Below, in pieces: positions 39,301 through 52,947 of a stretch of DNA of 64,000 nucleotides. The DNA is from Flectonema sp. DT1601 (Eukaryota; Euglenozoa; Diplonemea; Diplonemida; Diplonemidae): positions 981,001 through 1,045,000 of the forward strand of contig OZ025803.1 of the NCBI GenBank assembly GCA_964019425.1, read 5' to 3'. The notes under the pieces are model-generated. The model saw nothing but the letters and a program-made list of their open reading frames with translations, did no database searches and was not told the origin of the DNA. Each line of letters begins with the position of its first letter. The stretch's first letter is position 1. The position numbers were made by a program, and so were the translations under genes.

Positions 39301-40902
39301 CGATCGATAAAAAAAAACAATGATAACATTGTTTATTCTTTTTTTTTATTTTAAATTCTTTTTATTTATTCTTTAAAGAAAAGAAACAGAAAATAGAAAT
39401 TAGTCGACAAAGTCGAACGATAAAAAAAAAACAATGATAACATTGTTTATTCTTTTTTTTTTTTTTTTTTTATATTCTTTTTTATTAATTTTGAAAAAAA
39501 AAAAACAATCAGTTTAGCGTCTTGACCAGGACGGAAAATAGAAAGTGATCGACATAGTCGATCGATAAAAAAACAATGATAACATTGTTTATTCTTTTTT
39601 TTTATTTTAAATTCTTTTTATTTATTCTTTAAAGAAAAGAAACGGAAAATAGAAATTAGTCGACAAAGTCGAACGATAAAAAAAAACAATGATAACATTG
39701 TTTTTCCTTTTTTTTTTTTTTTTTTATATTCTTTTTTATTAATTTTGAAAAAAAAAAACAATCAGTTTAGCGTCTTGACCAGGACGGAAAATAGAAAGTG
39801 ATCGACATAGTCGATCGATAAAAAAACAATGATAACATTGTTTATTCTTTTTTTTTATTTTAAATTCTTTTTATTTATTCTTTAAAGAAAAGAAACGGAA
39901 AATAGAAATTAGTCGACAAAGTCGAACGATAAAAAAAAACAATGATAACATTGTTTATTCTTTTTTTTTTTTTTTTTTTTATATTCTTTTTTATTAATTT
40001 TGAAAAAAAAACAATCAGTTTAGCGTCTTGACCAGGACGGAAAATAGAAAGTGATCGACATAGTCGATCGATAAAAAAAAACAATGATAACATTGTTTAT
40101 TCTTTTTTTTTTTGTATTTTTTTTTATATTCTTTTTTATTAATTTTGAAAAAAAAAAAACAATCAGTTTAGCGTCTTGACCAGGACGGAAAATAGAAAGT
40201 GATCGACATAGTCGATCGATAAAAAAACAATGATAACATTGTTTATTCTTTTTTTTTATTTTAAATTCTTTTTATTTATTCTTTAAAGAAAAGAAACGGA
40301 AAATAGAAATTAGTCGACAAAGTCGAACGATAAAAAAAAACAATGATAACATTGTTTTTCCTTTTTTTTTTTTTTTTTTATATTCTTTTTTATTAATTTT
40401 GAAAAAAAAAAACAATCAGTTTAGCGTCTTGACCAGGACGGAAAATAGAAAGTGATCGACATAGTCGATCGATAAAAAAACAATGATAACATTGTTTATT
40501 CTTTTTTTTTATTTTAAATTCTTTTTATTTATTCTTTAAAGAAAAGAAACGGAAAATAGAAATTAGTCGACAAAGTCGAACGATAAAAAAAAACAATGAT
40601 AACATTGTTTATTCTTTTTTTTTTTTTTTTTTTTATATTCTTTTTTATTAATTTTGAAAAAAAAACAATCAGTTTAGCGTCTTGACCAGGACGGAAAATA
40701 GAAAGTGATCGACATAGTCGATCGATAAAAAAAAACAATGATAACATTGTTTATTCTTTTTTTTTATTTTAAATTCTTTTTATTTATTCTTTAAAGAAAA
40801 GAAACGGAAAATAGAAATTAGTCGACAAAGTCGAACGATAAAAAAAAACAATGATAACATTGTTTATTCTTTTTTTTTTTTTTTTTTTTATATTCTTTTT
40901 TC
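33301..40902 (-). repeat. Satellite array, reverse orientation (large, first part)
   Basis: 7.6 kb of monomers. The first 2 kb match 14715-16995 with an added unit. Further in, blocks recur with an offset of 2255 bp (35984 to 38239 and 36239 to 38494), showing tandem amplification of multi-monomer blocks. The adjacent dimer spacing is 255 bp. No gene. Confidence 0.93.
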
Positions 40903-41361
40903 TATTTCCGTCCTGGTCAAGACGCTAAACTGATTGTTTTTTTTTCAAAATTAATAAAAAAGAATATAAAAAAAAACAAAAAAAAAAAGAATAAACAATG
41001 TTATCATTGTTTTTTTTTATCGTTCGACTTTGTCGACTAATTTTTATTTTCCGTTTTTTTTCTTTAAAAATAAATAAAAAGAATTTAAAAAAAAAAAAAA
41101 AAAAAGAATAAACAATGTTATCATTGTTTTTTTATCGATCGACTATGTCGATCACTTTCTATTTTCCGTCCTGGTCAAGACGCTAAACTGATTGTTTTTT
41201 CTTTAAAATAATAAAAAGGATTAAAAAAAAAAAAAAAAAAAAAAAAGAATAAACAATGTTATCATTGTTTTTTATCGATCGACTATGTCGATCACTTTCT
41301 ATTTTCCGTCCTGGTCAAGACGCTAAACTGATTGTTTTTTCTTTAAAAAATAATTAAAAGG

Positions 41362-41392
<31 letters not shown>

Positions 41393-41784
41393 ATAAACAA
41401 TGTTATCATTGTTTTTTTATCGATCGACTATGTCGATCACTTTCAATTTTCCGTCCTGGTCAGGACGCTAAACTGATTGTTTTTTCTTTAAAAATAAATA
41501 AAAAGAATAAAAAAAAAGAAAAAAAAAAGGAATAAACAATGTTATCATTGTTTTTTTTTTATCGATCGACTATGTCGATTACTTTCTATTTTCCGTCCTG
41601 GTCAGGACGCTAAACTGATTGTTTTTTCTTTAAAAATAAATAAAAAGAATAAAAAAAAAAGAAAAAAAAAAGGAATAAACAATGTTATCATTGTTTTTTA
41701 TCGATCGACTATGTCGATCACTTTCTATTTTCCGTCCTGGTCAAGACGCTAAACTGATTGTTTTTTCTTTAAAATAATTAAAAG

Positions 41785-41817
<33 letters not shown>

Positions 41818-42070
41818 ATAAACAATGTTATCATTGTCTTTTTTCTATCGATCGACTATGTGGATCACTTTCAATTTTCCGTCCTGGTCAGGACGCTAAA
41901 CTGATTGTTTTTTCTTTAAAAATAAATAAAAAGAATAAAAAAAAAAAAAAAAAAAAGGAATAAACAATGTTATCATTGTTTTTTTTCTATCGATCGACTA
42001 TGTCGATTAATTTCTATTTTCCGTCCTGATCGAGACGCTAAACTGATTGTTTCCTTTTTTTAAATAATAA

Positions 42071-42104
<34 letters not shown>
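40903..42104 (+). repeat. Forward satellite segment inside the reverse array
   Basis: The orientation flips at TTTTTTCTATTTCCGTCCTGG. The monomers are the GTTTTTTCTTTAAA variants that precede module B, and they resemble 62756-62985. Confidence 0.9.
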
Positions 42105-42108
<4 letters not shown>

Positions 42109-42503
42109 ATCTCCCTGCTATCCTCATATCCCCACAATAATATTATACCTTTTCATTTTCTCTTTCCTTTTCTGGTCTTTTTTTTTTCTTTTTTTCCTTT
42201 TTCATACAACGTTTTTTATTTATATTTTATTTTTTTTTTTTTTTTCATGTTTGATTATTTCCTCTTCATATTTTTTTTCTATTCTTTCTTTTTTTTTTTT
42301 TTTTTTTTTTTCTCTACCTCTCTCTTAATTCTGTTCGTTTCTTTGAAACGAAAATTCATTTGAATATTATTCCTTGGTCAGCAACCATCATTGTCGCCCT
42401 TTGGGCCTGTTAAAAAAAAAAAAAAAATAAAAAGAAAGTTTACGTCGGGAATAGGGCAGGAGCCAAAAGCTCCCAGTCCGTTACTTCCCACTTATCGAAA
42501 TTC
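42105..42503 (+). repeat. Module B, copy 5
   Basis: Same subfamily as 62986-63384 (shared CTCTACCTCTCTC and CTATTCTTTC). It ends CTTATCGAAATTC, where the reverse array resumes with TATTAATTTTGAAAA. Confidence 0.88.
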
Positions 42504-45500
42504 TATTAATTTTGAAAAAAAAACAATCAGTTTAGCGTCTTGACCAGGACGGAAAATAGAAAGTGATCGACATAGTCGATCGATAAAAAAAAACAATGAT
42601 AACATTGTTTATTCTTTTTTTTTATTTTAAATTCTTTTTATTTATTTTTTAAAGAAAAAAAACGGAAAATAGAAATTAGTCGACAAAGTCGAACGATAAA
42701 AAAAACAATGATAACATTGTTTATTCTTTTTTTTTATTTTAAATTCTTTTTATTTATTTTTTAAAGAAAAAAAACGGAAAATAGAAATTAGTCAACAAAG
42801 TCGAACGATAAAAAAAACAATGATAACATTGTTTATTCTTTTTTTTTTTTTTTTTTTTATTCTTTTTTATTAATTTTGAAAAAAAAACAATCAGTTTAGC
42901 GTCTTGACCAGGACGGAAAATAGAAAGTGATCGACATAGTCGATCGATAAAAAAACAATGATAACATTGTTTATTCTTTTTTTTTATTTTAAATTCTTTT
43001 TATTTATTTTTTAAAGAAAAAAAACGGAAAATAGAAATTAGTCGACAAAGTCGAACGATAAAAAAAAACAATGATAACATTGTTTATTCTTTTTTTTGTA
43101 TTTTTTTATATTCTTTTTTATTAATTTTGAAAAAAAAAAACAATCAGTTTAGCGTCTTGACCAGGACGGAAAATAGAAAGTGATCGACATAGTCGATCGA
43201 TAAAAAAAAACAATGATAACATTGTTTATTCTTTTTTTTTATTTTAAATTCTTTTTATTTATTCTTTAAAGAAAAGAAACGGAAAATAGAAATTAGTCGA
43301 CAAAGTCGAACGATAAAAAAAAAACAATGATAACATTGTTTATTCTTTTTTTTTTTTTTTTTTTATATTCTTTTTTATTAATTTTGAAAAAAAAAAAACA
43401 ATCAGTTTAGCGTCTTGACCAGGACGGAAAATAGAAAGTGATCGACATAGTCGATCGATAAAAAAACAATGATAACATTGTTTATTCTTTTTTTTTATTT
43501 TAAATTCTTTTTATTTATTCTTTAAAGAAAAGAAACGGAAAATAGAAATTAGTCGACAAAGTCGAACGATAAAAAAAAACAATGATAACATTGTTTTTCC
43601 TTTTTTTTTTTTTTTTTTATATTCTTTTTTATTAATTTTGAAAAAAAAAAACAATCAGTTTAGCGTCTTGACCAGGACGGAAAATAGAAAGTGATCGACA
43701 TAGTCGATCGATAAAAAAACAATGATAACATTGTTTATTCTTTTTTTTTATTTTAAATTCTTTTTATTTATTCTTTAAAGAAAAGAAACGGAAAATAGAA
43801 ATTAGTCGACAAAGTCGAACGATAAAAAAAAACAATGATAACATTGTTTATTCTTTTTTTTTTTTTTTTTTTTATATTCTTTTTTATTAATTTTGAAAAA
43901 AAAACAATCAGTTTAGCGTCTTGACCAGGACGGAAAATAGAAAGTGATCGACATAGTCGATCGATAAAAAAAAACAATGATAACATTGTTTATTCTTTTT
44001 TTTTTTGTATTTTTTTTTATATTCTTTTTTATTAATTTTGAAAAAAAAAAAACAATCAGTTTAGCGTCTTGACCAGGACGGAAAATAGAAAGTGATCGAC
44101 ATAGTCGATCGATAAAAAAACAATGATAACATTGTTTATTCTTTTTTTTTATTTTAAATTCTTTTTATTTATTCTTTAAAGAAAAGAAACGGAAAATAGA
44201 AATTAGTCGACAAAGTCGAACGATAAAAAAAAACAATGATAACATTGTTTTTCCTTTTTTTTTTTTTTTTTTATATTCTTTTTTATTAATTTTGAAAAAA
44301 AAAAACAATCAGTTTAGCGTCTTGACCAGGACGGAAAATAGAAAGTGATCGACATAGTCGATCGATAAAAAAACAATGATAACATTGTTTATTCTTTTTT
44401 TTTATTTTAAATTCTTTTTATTTATTCTTTAAAGAAAAGAAACGGAAAATAGAAATTAGTCGACAAAGTCGAACGATAAAAAAAAACAATGATAACATTG
44501 TTTATTCTTTTTTTTTTTTTTTTTTTTATATTCTTTTTTATTAATTTTGAAAAAAAAACAATCAGTTTAGCGTCTTGACCAGGACGGAAAATAGAAAGTG
44601 ATCGACATAGTCGATCGATAAAAAAAAACAATGATAACATTGTTTATTCTTTTTTTTTATTTTAAATTCTTTTTATTTATTCTTTAAAGAAAAGAAACGG
44701 AAAATAGAAATTAGTCGACAAAGTCGAACGATAAAAAAAACAATGATAACATTGTTTATTCTTTTTTTTTTTTTTTTTTTTATTCTTTTTTATTAATTTT
44801 GAAAAAAAAACAATCAGTTTAGCGTCTTGACCAGGACGGAAAATAGAAAGTGATCGACATAGTCGATCGATAAAAAAACAATGATAACATTGTTTATTCT
44901 TTTTTTTTATTTTAAATTCTTTTTATTTATTTTTTAAAGAAAAAAAACGGAAAATAGAAATTAGTCGACAAAGTCGAACGATAAAAAAAAACAATGATAA
45001 CATTGTTTATTCTTTTTTTTGTATTTTTTTATATTCTTTTTTATTAATTTTGAAAAAAAAAAACAATCAGTTTAGCGTCTTGACCAGGACGGAAAATAGA
45101 AAGTGATCGACATAGTCCATCGATAAAAAAAAACAATGATAACATTGTTTATTCTTTTTTTTTATTTTAAATTCTTTTTATTTATTCTTTAAAGAAAAGA
45201 AACGGAAAATAGAAATTAGTCGACAAAGTCGAACGATAAAAAAAAAACAATGATAACATTGTTTATTCTTTTTTTTTTTTTTTTTTTATATTCTTTTTTA
45301 TTAATTTTGAAAAAAAAACAATCAGTTTAGCGTCTTGACCAGGACGGAAAATAGAAAGTGATCGACATAGTCGATCGATAAAAAAACAATGATAACATTG
45401 TTTATTCTTTTTTTTTATTTTAAATTCTTTTTATTTATTTTTTAAAGAAAAAAAACGGAAAATAGAAATTAGTCGACAAAGTCGAACGATAAAAAAAACA

Positions 45501-48500
45501 ATGATAACATTGTTTATTCTTTTTTTTTGTATTTTTTTATATTCTTTTTTATTAATTTTGAAAAAAAAAAACAATCTGTTTAGCGTCTTGACCAGGACGG
45601 AAAATAGAAAGTGATCGACATAGTCGATCGATAAAAAAAAACAATGATAACATTGTTTATTCTTTTTTTTTATTTTAAATTCTTTTTATTTATTCTTTAA
45701 AGAAAAGAAACGGAAAATAGAAATTAGTCGACAAAGTCGAACGATAAAAAAAAACAATGATAACATTGTTTTTCCTTTTTTTTTTTTTTTTTTATATTCT
45801 TTTTTATTAATTTTGAAAAAAAAAAACAATCAGTTTAGCGTCTTGACCAGGACGGAAAATAGAAAGTGATCGACATAGTCGATCGATAAAAAAACAATGA
45901 TAACATTGTTTATTCTTTTTTTTTATTTTAAATTCTTTTTATTTATTCTTTAAAGAAAAGAAACGGAAAATAGAAATTAGTCGACAAAGTCGAACGATAA
46001 AAAAAAACAATGATAACATTGTTTATTCTTTTTTTTTTTTTTTTTTTTATATTCTTTTTTATTAATTTTGAAAAAAAAACAATCAGTTTAGCGTCTTGAC
46101 CAGGACGGAAAATAGAAAGTGATCGACATAGTCGATCGATAAAAAAAAACAATGATAACATTGTTTATTCTTTTTTTTTATTTTAAATTCTTTTTATTTA
46201 TTCTTTAAAGAAAAGAAACGGAAAATAGAAATTAGTCGACAAAGTCGAACGATAAAAAAAAACAATGATAACATTGTTTATTCTTTTTTTTTTTTTTTTT
46301 TTATATTCTTTTTTATTAATTTTGAAAAAAAAACAATCAGTTTAGCGTCTTGACCAGGACGGAAAATAGAAAGTGATCGACATAGTCGATCGATAAAAAA
46401 AAACAATGATAACATTGTTTATTCTTTTTTTTTATTTTAAATTCTTTTTATTTATTTTTTAAAGAAAAAAAACGGAAAATAGAAATTAGTCGACAAAGTC
46501 GAACGATAAAAAAAACAATGATAACATTGTTTATTCTTTTTTTTTATTTTAAATTCTTTTTATTTATTTTTTAAAGAAAAAAAACGGAAAATAGAAATTA
46601 GTCGACAAAGTCGAACGATAAAAAAAACAATGATAACATTGTTTATTCTTTTTTTTTATTTTAAATTCTTTTTATTTATTTTTTAAAGAAAAAAAACGGA
46701 AAATAGAAATTAGTCAACAAAGTCGAACGATAAAAAAAACAATGATAACATTGTTTATTCTTTTTTTTTTTTTTTTTTTTATTCTTTTTTATTAATTTTG
46801 AAAAAAAAACAATCAGTTTAGCGTCTTGACCAGGACGGAAAATAGAAAGTGATCGACATAGTCGATCGATAAAAAAACAATGATAACATTGTTTATTCTT
46901 TTTTTTTATTTTAAATTCTTTTTATTTATTTTTTAAAGAAAAAAAACGGAAAATAGAAATTAGTCGACAAAGTCGAACGATAAAAAAAAACAATGATAAC
47001 ATTGTTTATTCTTTTTTTTGTATTTTTTTATATTCTTTTTTATTAATTTTGAAAAAAAAAAACAATCAGTTTAGCGTCTTGACCAGGACGGAAAATAGAA
47101 AGTGATCGACATAGTCGATCGATAAAAAAAAACAATGATAACATTGTTTATTCTTTTTTTTTATTTTAAATTCTTTTTATTTATTCTTTAAAGAAAAGAA
47201 ACGGAAAATAGAAATTAGTCGACAAAGTCGAACGATAAAAAAAAAACAATGATAACATTGTTTATTCTTTTTTTTTTTTTTTTTTTATATTCTTTTTTAT
47301 TAATTTTGAAAAAAAAACAATCAGTTTAGCGTCTTGACCAGGACGGAAAATAGAAAGTGATCGACATAGTCGATCGATAAAAAAAAACAATGATAACATT
47401 GTTTATTCTTTTTTTTTATTTTAAATTCTTTTTATTTATTTTTTAAAGAAAAAAAACGGAAAATAGAAATTAGTCGACAAAGTCGAACGATAAAAAAAAC
47501 AATGATAACATTGTTTATTCTTTTTTTTTATTTTAAATTCTTTTTATTTATTTTTTAAAGAAAAAAAACGGAAAATAGAAATTAGTCAACAAAGTCGAAC
47601 GATAAAAAAAACAATGATAACATTGTTTATTCTTTTTTTTTTTTTTTTTTTTATTCTTTTTTATTAATTTTGAAAAAAAAACAATCAGTTTAGCGTCTTG
47701 ACCAGGACGGAAAATAGAAAGTGATCGACATAGTCGATCGATAAAAAAACAATGATAACATTGTTTATTCTTTTTTTTTATTTTAAATTCTTTTTATTTA
47801 TTTTTTAAAGAAAAAAAACGGAAAATAGAAATTAGTCGACAAAGTCGAACGATAAAAAAAAACAATGATAACATTGTTTATTCTTTTTTTTGTATTTTTT
47901 TATATTCTTTTTTATTAATTTTGAAAAAAAAAAACAATCAGTTTAGCGTCTTGACCAGGACGGAAAATAGAAAGTGATCGACATAGTCCATCGATAAAAA
48001 AAAACAATGATAACATTGTTTATTCTTTTTTTTTATTTTAAATTCTTTTTATTTATTCTTTAAAGAAAAGAAACGGAAAATAGAAATTAGTCGACAAAGT
48101 CGAACGATAAAAAAAAAACAATGATAACATTGTTTATTCTTTTTTTTTTTTTTTTTTTATATTCTTTTTTATTAATTTTGAAAAAAAAACAATCAGTTTA
48201 GCGTCTTGACCAGGACGGAAAATAGAAAGTGATCGACATAGTCGATCGATAAAAAAACAATGATAACATTGTTTATTCTTTTTTTTTATTTTAAATTCTT
48301 TTTATTTATTTTTTAAAGAAAAAAAACGGAAAATAGAAATTAGTCGACAAAGTCGAACGATAAAAAAAACAATGATAACATTGTTTATTCTTTTTTTTTG
48401 TATTTTTTTATATTCTTTTTTATTAATTTTGAAAAAAAAAAACAATCTGTTTAGCGTCTTGACCAGGACGGAAAATAGAAAGTGATCGACATAGTCGATC

Positions 48501-51500
48501 GATAAAAAAAAACAATGATAACATTGTTTATTCTTTTTTTTTATTTTAAATTCTTTTTATTTATTCTTTAAAGAAAAGAAACGGAAAATAGAAATTAGTC
48601 GACAAAGTCGAACGATAAAAAAAAACAATGATAACATTGTTTTTCCTTTTTTTTTTTTTTTTTTATATTCTTTTTTATTAATTTTGAAAAAAAAAAACAA
48701 TCAGTTTAGCGTCTTGACCAGGACGGAAAATAGAAAGTGATCGACATAGTCGATCGATAAAAAAACAATGATAACATTGTTTATTCTTTTTTTTTATTTT
48801 AAATTCTTTTTATTTATTCTTTAAAGAAAAGAAACGGAAAATAGAAATTAGTCGACAAAGTCGAACGATAAAAAAAAACAATGATAACATTGTTTATTCT
48901 TTTTTTTTTTTTTTTTTTTATATTCTTTTTTATTAATTTTGAAAAAAAAACAATCAGTTTAGCGTCTTGACCAGGACGGAAAATAGAAAGTGATCGACAT
49001 AGTCGATCGATAAAAAAAAACAATGATAACATTGTTTATTCTTTTTTTTTATTTTAAATTCTTTTTATTTATTCTTTAAAGAAAAGAAACGGAAAATAGA
49101 AATTAGTCGACAAAGTCGAACGATAAAAAAAAACAATGATAACATTGTTTATTCTTTTTTTTTTTTTTTTTTTTATATTCTTTTTTATTAATTTTGAAAA
49201 AAAAACAATCAGTTTAGCGTCTTGACCAGGACGGAAAATAGAAAGTGATCGACATAGTCGATCGATAAAAAAAAACAATGATAACATTGTTTATTCTTTT
49301 TTTTTATTTTAAATTCTTTTTATTTATTTTTTAAAGAAAAAAAACGGAAAATAGAAATTAGTCGACAAAGTCGAACGATAAAAAAAACAATGATAACATT
49401 GTTTATTCTTTTTTTTTATTTTAAATTCTTTTTATTTATTTTTTAAAGAAAAAAAACGGAAAATAGAAATTAGTCGACAAAGTCGAACGATAAAAAAAAC
49501 AATGATAACATTGTTTATTCTTTTTTTTTATTTTAAATTCTTTTTATTTATTTTTTAAAGAAAAAAAACGGAAAATAGAAATTAGTCAACAAAGTCGAAC
49601 GATAAAAAAAACAATGATAACATTGTTTATTCTTTTTTTTTTTTTTTTTTTTATTCTTTTTTATTAATTTTGAAAAAAAAACAATCAGTTTAGCGTCTTG
49701 ACCAGGACGGAAAATAGAAAGTGATCGACATAGTCGATCGATAAAAAAACAATGATAACATTGTTTATTCTTTTTTTTTATTTTAAATTCTTTTTATTTA
49801 TTTTTTAAAGAAAAAAAACGGAAAATAGAAATTAGTCGACAAAGTCGAACGATAAAAAAAAACAATGATAACATTGTTTATTCTTTTTTTTGTATTTTTT
49901 TATATTCTTTTTTATTAATTTTGAAAAAAAAAAACAATCAGTTTAGCGTCTTGACCAGGACGGAAAATAGAAAGTGATCGACATAGTCGATCGATAAAAA
50001 AAAACAATGATAACATTGTTTATTCTTTTTTTTTATTTTAAATTCTTTTTATTTATTCTTTAAAGAAAAGAAACGGAAAATAGAAATTAGTCGACAAAGT
50101 CGAACGATAAAAAAAAAACAATGATAACATTGTTTATTCTTTTTTTTTTTTTTTTTTTATATTCTTTTTTATTAATTTTGAAAAAAAAACAATCAGTTTA
50201 GCGTCTTGACCAGGACGGAAAATAGAAAGTGATCGACATAGTCGATCGATAAAAAAAAACAATGATAACATTGTTTATTCTTTTTTTTTATTTTAAATTC
50301 TTTTTATTTATTTTTTAAAGAAAAAAAACGGAAAATAGAAATTAGTCGACAAAGTCGAACGATAAAAAAAACAATGATAACATTGTTTATTCTTTTTTTT
50401 TATTTTAAATTCTTTTTATTTATTTTTTAAAGAAAAAAAACGGAAAATAGAAATTAGTCAACAAAGTCGAACGATAAAAAAAACAATGATAACATTGTTT
50501 ATTCTTTTTTTTTTTTTTTTTTTTATTCTTTTTTATTAATTTTGAAAAAAAAACAATCAGTTTAGCGTCTTGACCAGGACGGAAAATAGAAAGTGATCGA
50601 CATAGTCGATCGATAAAAAAACAATGATAACATTGTTTATTCTTTTTTTTTATTTTAAATTCTTTTTATTTATTTTTTAAAGAAAAAAAACGGAAAATAG
50701 AAATTAGTCGACAAAGTCGAACGATAAAAAAAAACAATGATAACATTGTTTATTCTTTTTTTTGTATTTTTTTATATTCTTTTTTATTAATTTTGAAAAA
50801 AAAAAACAATCAGTTTAGCGTCTTGACCAGGACGGAAAATAGAAAGTGATCGACATAGTCGATCGATAAAAAAAAACAATGATAACATTGTTTATTCTTT
50901 TTTTTTATTTTAAATTCTTTTTATTTATTCTTTAAAGAAAAGAAACGGAAAATAGAAATTAGTCGACAAAGTCGAACGATAAAAAAAAAACAATGATAAC
51001 ATTGTTTATTCTTTTTTTTTTTTTTTTTTTTATTCTTTTTTATTAATTTTGAAAAAAAAACAATCAGTTTAGCGTCTTGACCAGGACGGAAAATAGAAAG
51101 TGATCGACATAGTCGATCGATAAAAAAACAATGATAACATTGTTTATTCTTTTTTTTTATTTTAAATTCTTTTTATTTATTTTTTAAAGAAAAAAAAAAC
51201 GGAAAATAGAAATTAGTCGACAAAGTCGAACGATAAAAAAAACAATGATAACATTGTTTATTCTTTTTTTTTGTATTTTTTTATATTCTTTTTTATTAAT
51301 TTTGAAAAAAAAAAACAATCAGTTTAGCGTCTTGACCAGGACGGAAAATAGAAAGTGATCGACATAGTCGATCGATAAAAAAAAACAATGATAACATTGT
51401 TTATTCTTTTTTTTTATTTTAAATTCTTTTTATTTATTCTTTAAAGAAAAAAAACGGAAAATAGAAATTAGTCAACAAAGTCGAACGATAAAAAAAACAA

Positions 51501-52795
51501 TGATAACATTGTTTATTCTTTTTTTTTTTTTTTTTTTTTTATATTCTTTTTTATTAATTTTGAAAAAAAAACAATCAGTTTAGCGTCTTGACCAGGACGG
51601 AAAATAGAAAGTGATCGACATAGTCGATCGATAAAAAAACAATGATAACATTGTTTATTCTTTTTTTTTATTTTAAATTCTTTTTATTTATTTTTTAAAG
51701 AAAAAAAACGGAAAATAGAAATTAGTCAACAAAGTCGAACGATAAAAAAAACAATGATAACATTGTTTATTCTTTTCTTTTTTTTTTTTTTTTTATATTC
51801 TTTTTTATTAATTTTGAAAAAAAAACAATCAGTTTAGCGTCTTGACCAGGACGGAAAATAGAAAGTGATCGACATAGTCGATCGATAAAAAAAAACAATG
51901 ATAACATTGTTTATTCTTTTTTTTTATTTTAAATTCTTTTTATTTATTCTTTAAAGAAAAGAAACGGAAAATAGAAATTAGTCGACAAAGTCGAACGATA
52001 AAAAAAAACAATGATAACATTGTTTATTCTTTTTTTTGTATTTTTTTATATTCTTTTTTATTAATTTTGAAAAAAAAAAACAATCAGTTTAGCGTCTTGA
52101 CCAGGACGGAAAATAGAAAGTGATCGACATAGTCGATCGATAAAAAAAAACAATGATAACATTGTTTATTCTTTTTTTTTATTTTAAATTCTTTTTATTT
52201 ATTCTTTAAAGAAAGGAAACGGAAAATAGAAATTAGTCGACAAAGTCGAACGATAAAAAAAAAACAATGATAACATTGTTTATTCTTTTTTTTTATTTTA
52301 AATTCTTTTTATTTATTCTTTAAAGAAAGGAAACGGAAAATAGAAATTAGTCGACAAAGTCGAACGATAAAAAAAAAACAATGATAACATTGTTTATTCT
52401 TTTTTTTTTCTTTTTTTTTATATTCTTTTTTATTAATTTTGAAAAAAAAAACAATCAGTTTAGCGTCTTGACCAGGACGGAAAATAGAAAGTAATCGACA
52501 TAGTCGATCGATAAAAAAACAATGATAACATTGTTTATTCTTTTTTTTTATTTTAAATTCTTTTTATTTATTATTTAAAGAAAAGAAACGGAAAATAGAA
52601 ATTAGTCGACAAAGTCGAACGATAAAAAAAAACAATGATAACATTGTTTATTCTTTTTTTTTTTTTTTTATATTCTTTTTATTAATTTTTTAAAAAAAAA
52701 AAAAAAAACAATCAGTTTAGCGTCTTGACCAGGACGGAAAACTGGAAGTAATCGACATAGTCGATCGATAAAAAAAACAATGATAACATTGTTTC
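42504..52795 (-). repeat. Satellite array, reverse orientation (large, second part)
   Basis: 10.3 kb. Rare variants mark tandem higher-order duplication: CATAGTCCATCGAT at 45111 and 47982, ACAATCTG at 45571 and 48442, and an identical dimer at 45943 and 48814 are all 2871 bp apart. Blocks at 39875 and 40529 recur at 43768 and 44422 (offset 3893), that is across the forward segment of 1601 bp, implying a period of about 2292 bp without it. No gene. Confidence 0.93.
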
Positions 52796-52938
52796 ATCTT
52801 TTATATTTTTTAATTTTTTTTTATATTTGAAGAAAAGAAAGAAGAAAAAAAAAAAAAAAAAAAAAAAAAACAAGCGGAATTGATCATAATGGGTGGCAGG
52901 GGTTGATATAACTTCATTTGAAAATTCTTCTTTTTTAA
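52796..52938 (-). repeat. Satellite-proximal tail of module C, reverse
   Basis: Reverse complement of the segment at about 4950-5083 and 62590-62755, with GGGTGGCAGGGGTTGAT and a poly-A run. The rest of module C is missing; an unrelated ORF follows. Confidence 0.85.
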
Positions 52939-52947
52939 TTTTATTTA

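Noticed and set aside
33301-52795. Thirteen identical 72-codon open frames on the minus strand of the large array.
   Set aside because: They are satellite monomers read through; the frame depends on homopolymer lengths and the product is low-complexity. Identity reflects recent duplication, not coding constraint.
33301-52795. A centromere.
   Set aside because: Higher-order satellite is suggestive, but nothing in sequence alone shows centromere function, and the arrays also lie inside a recurring composite.
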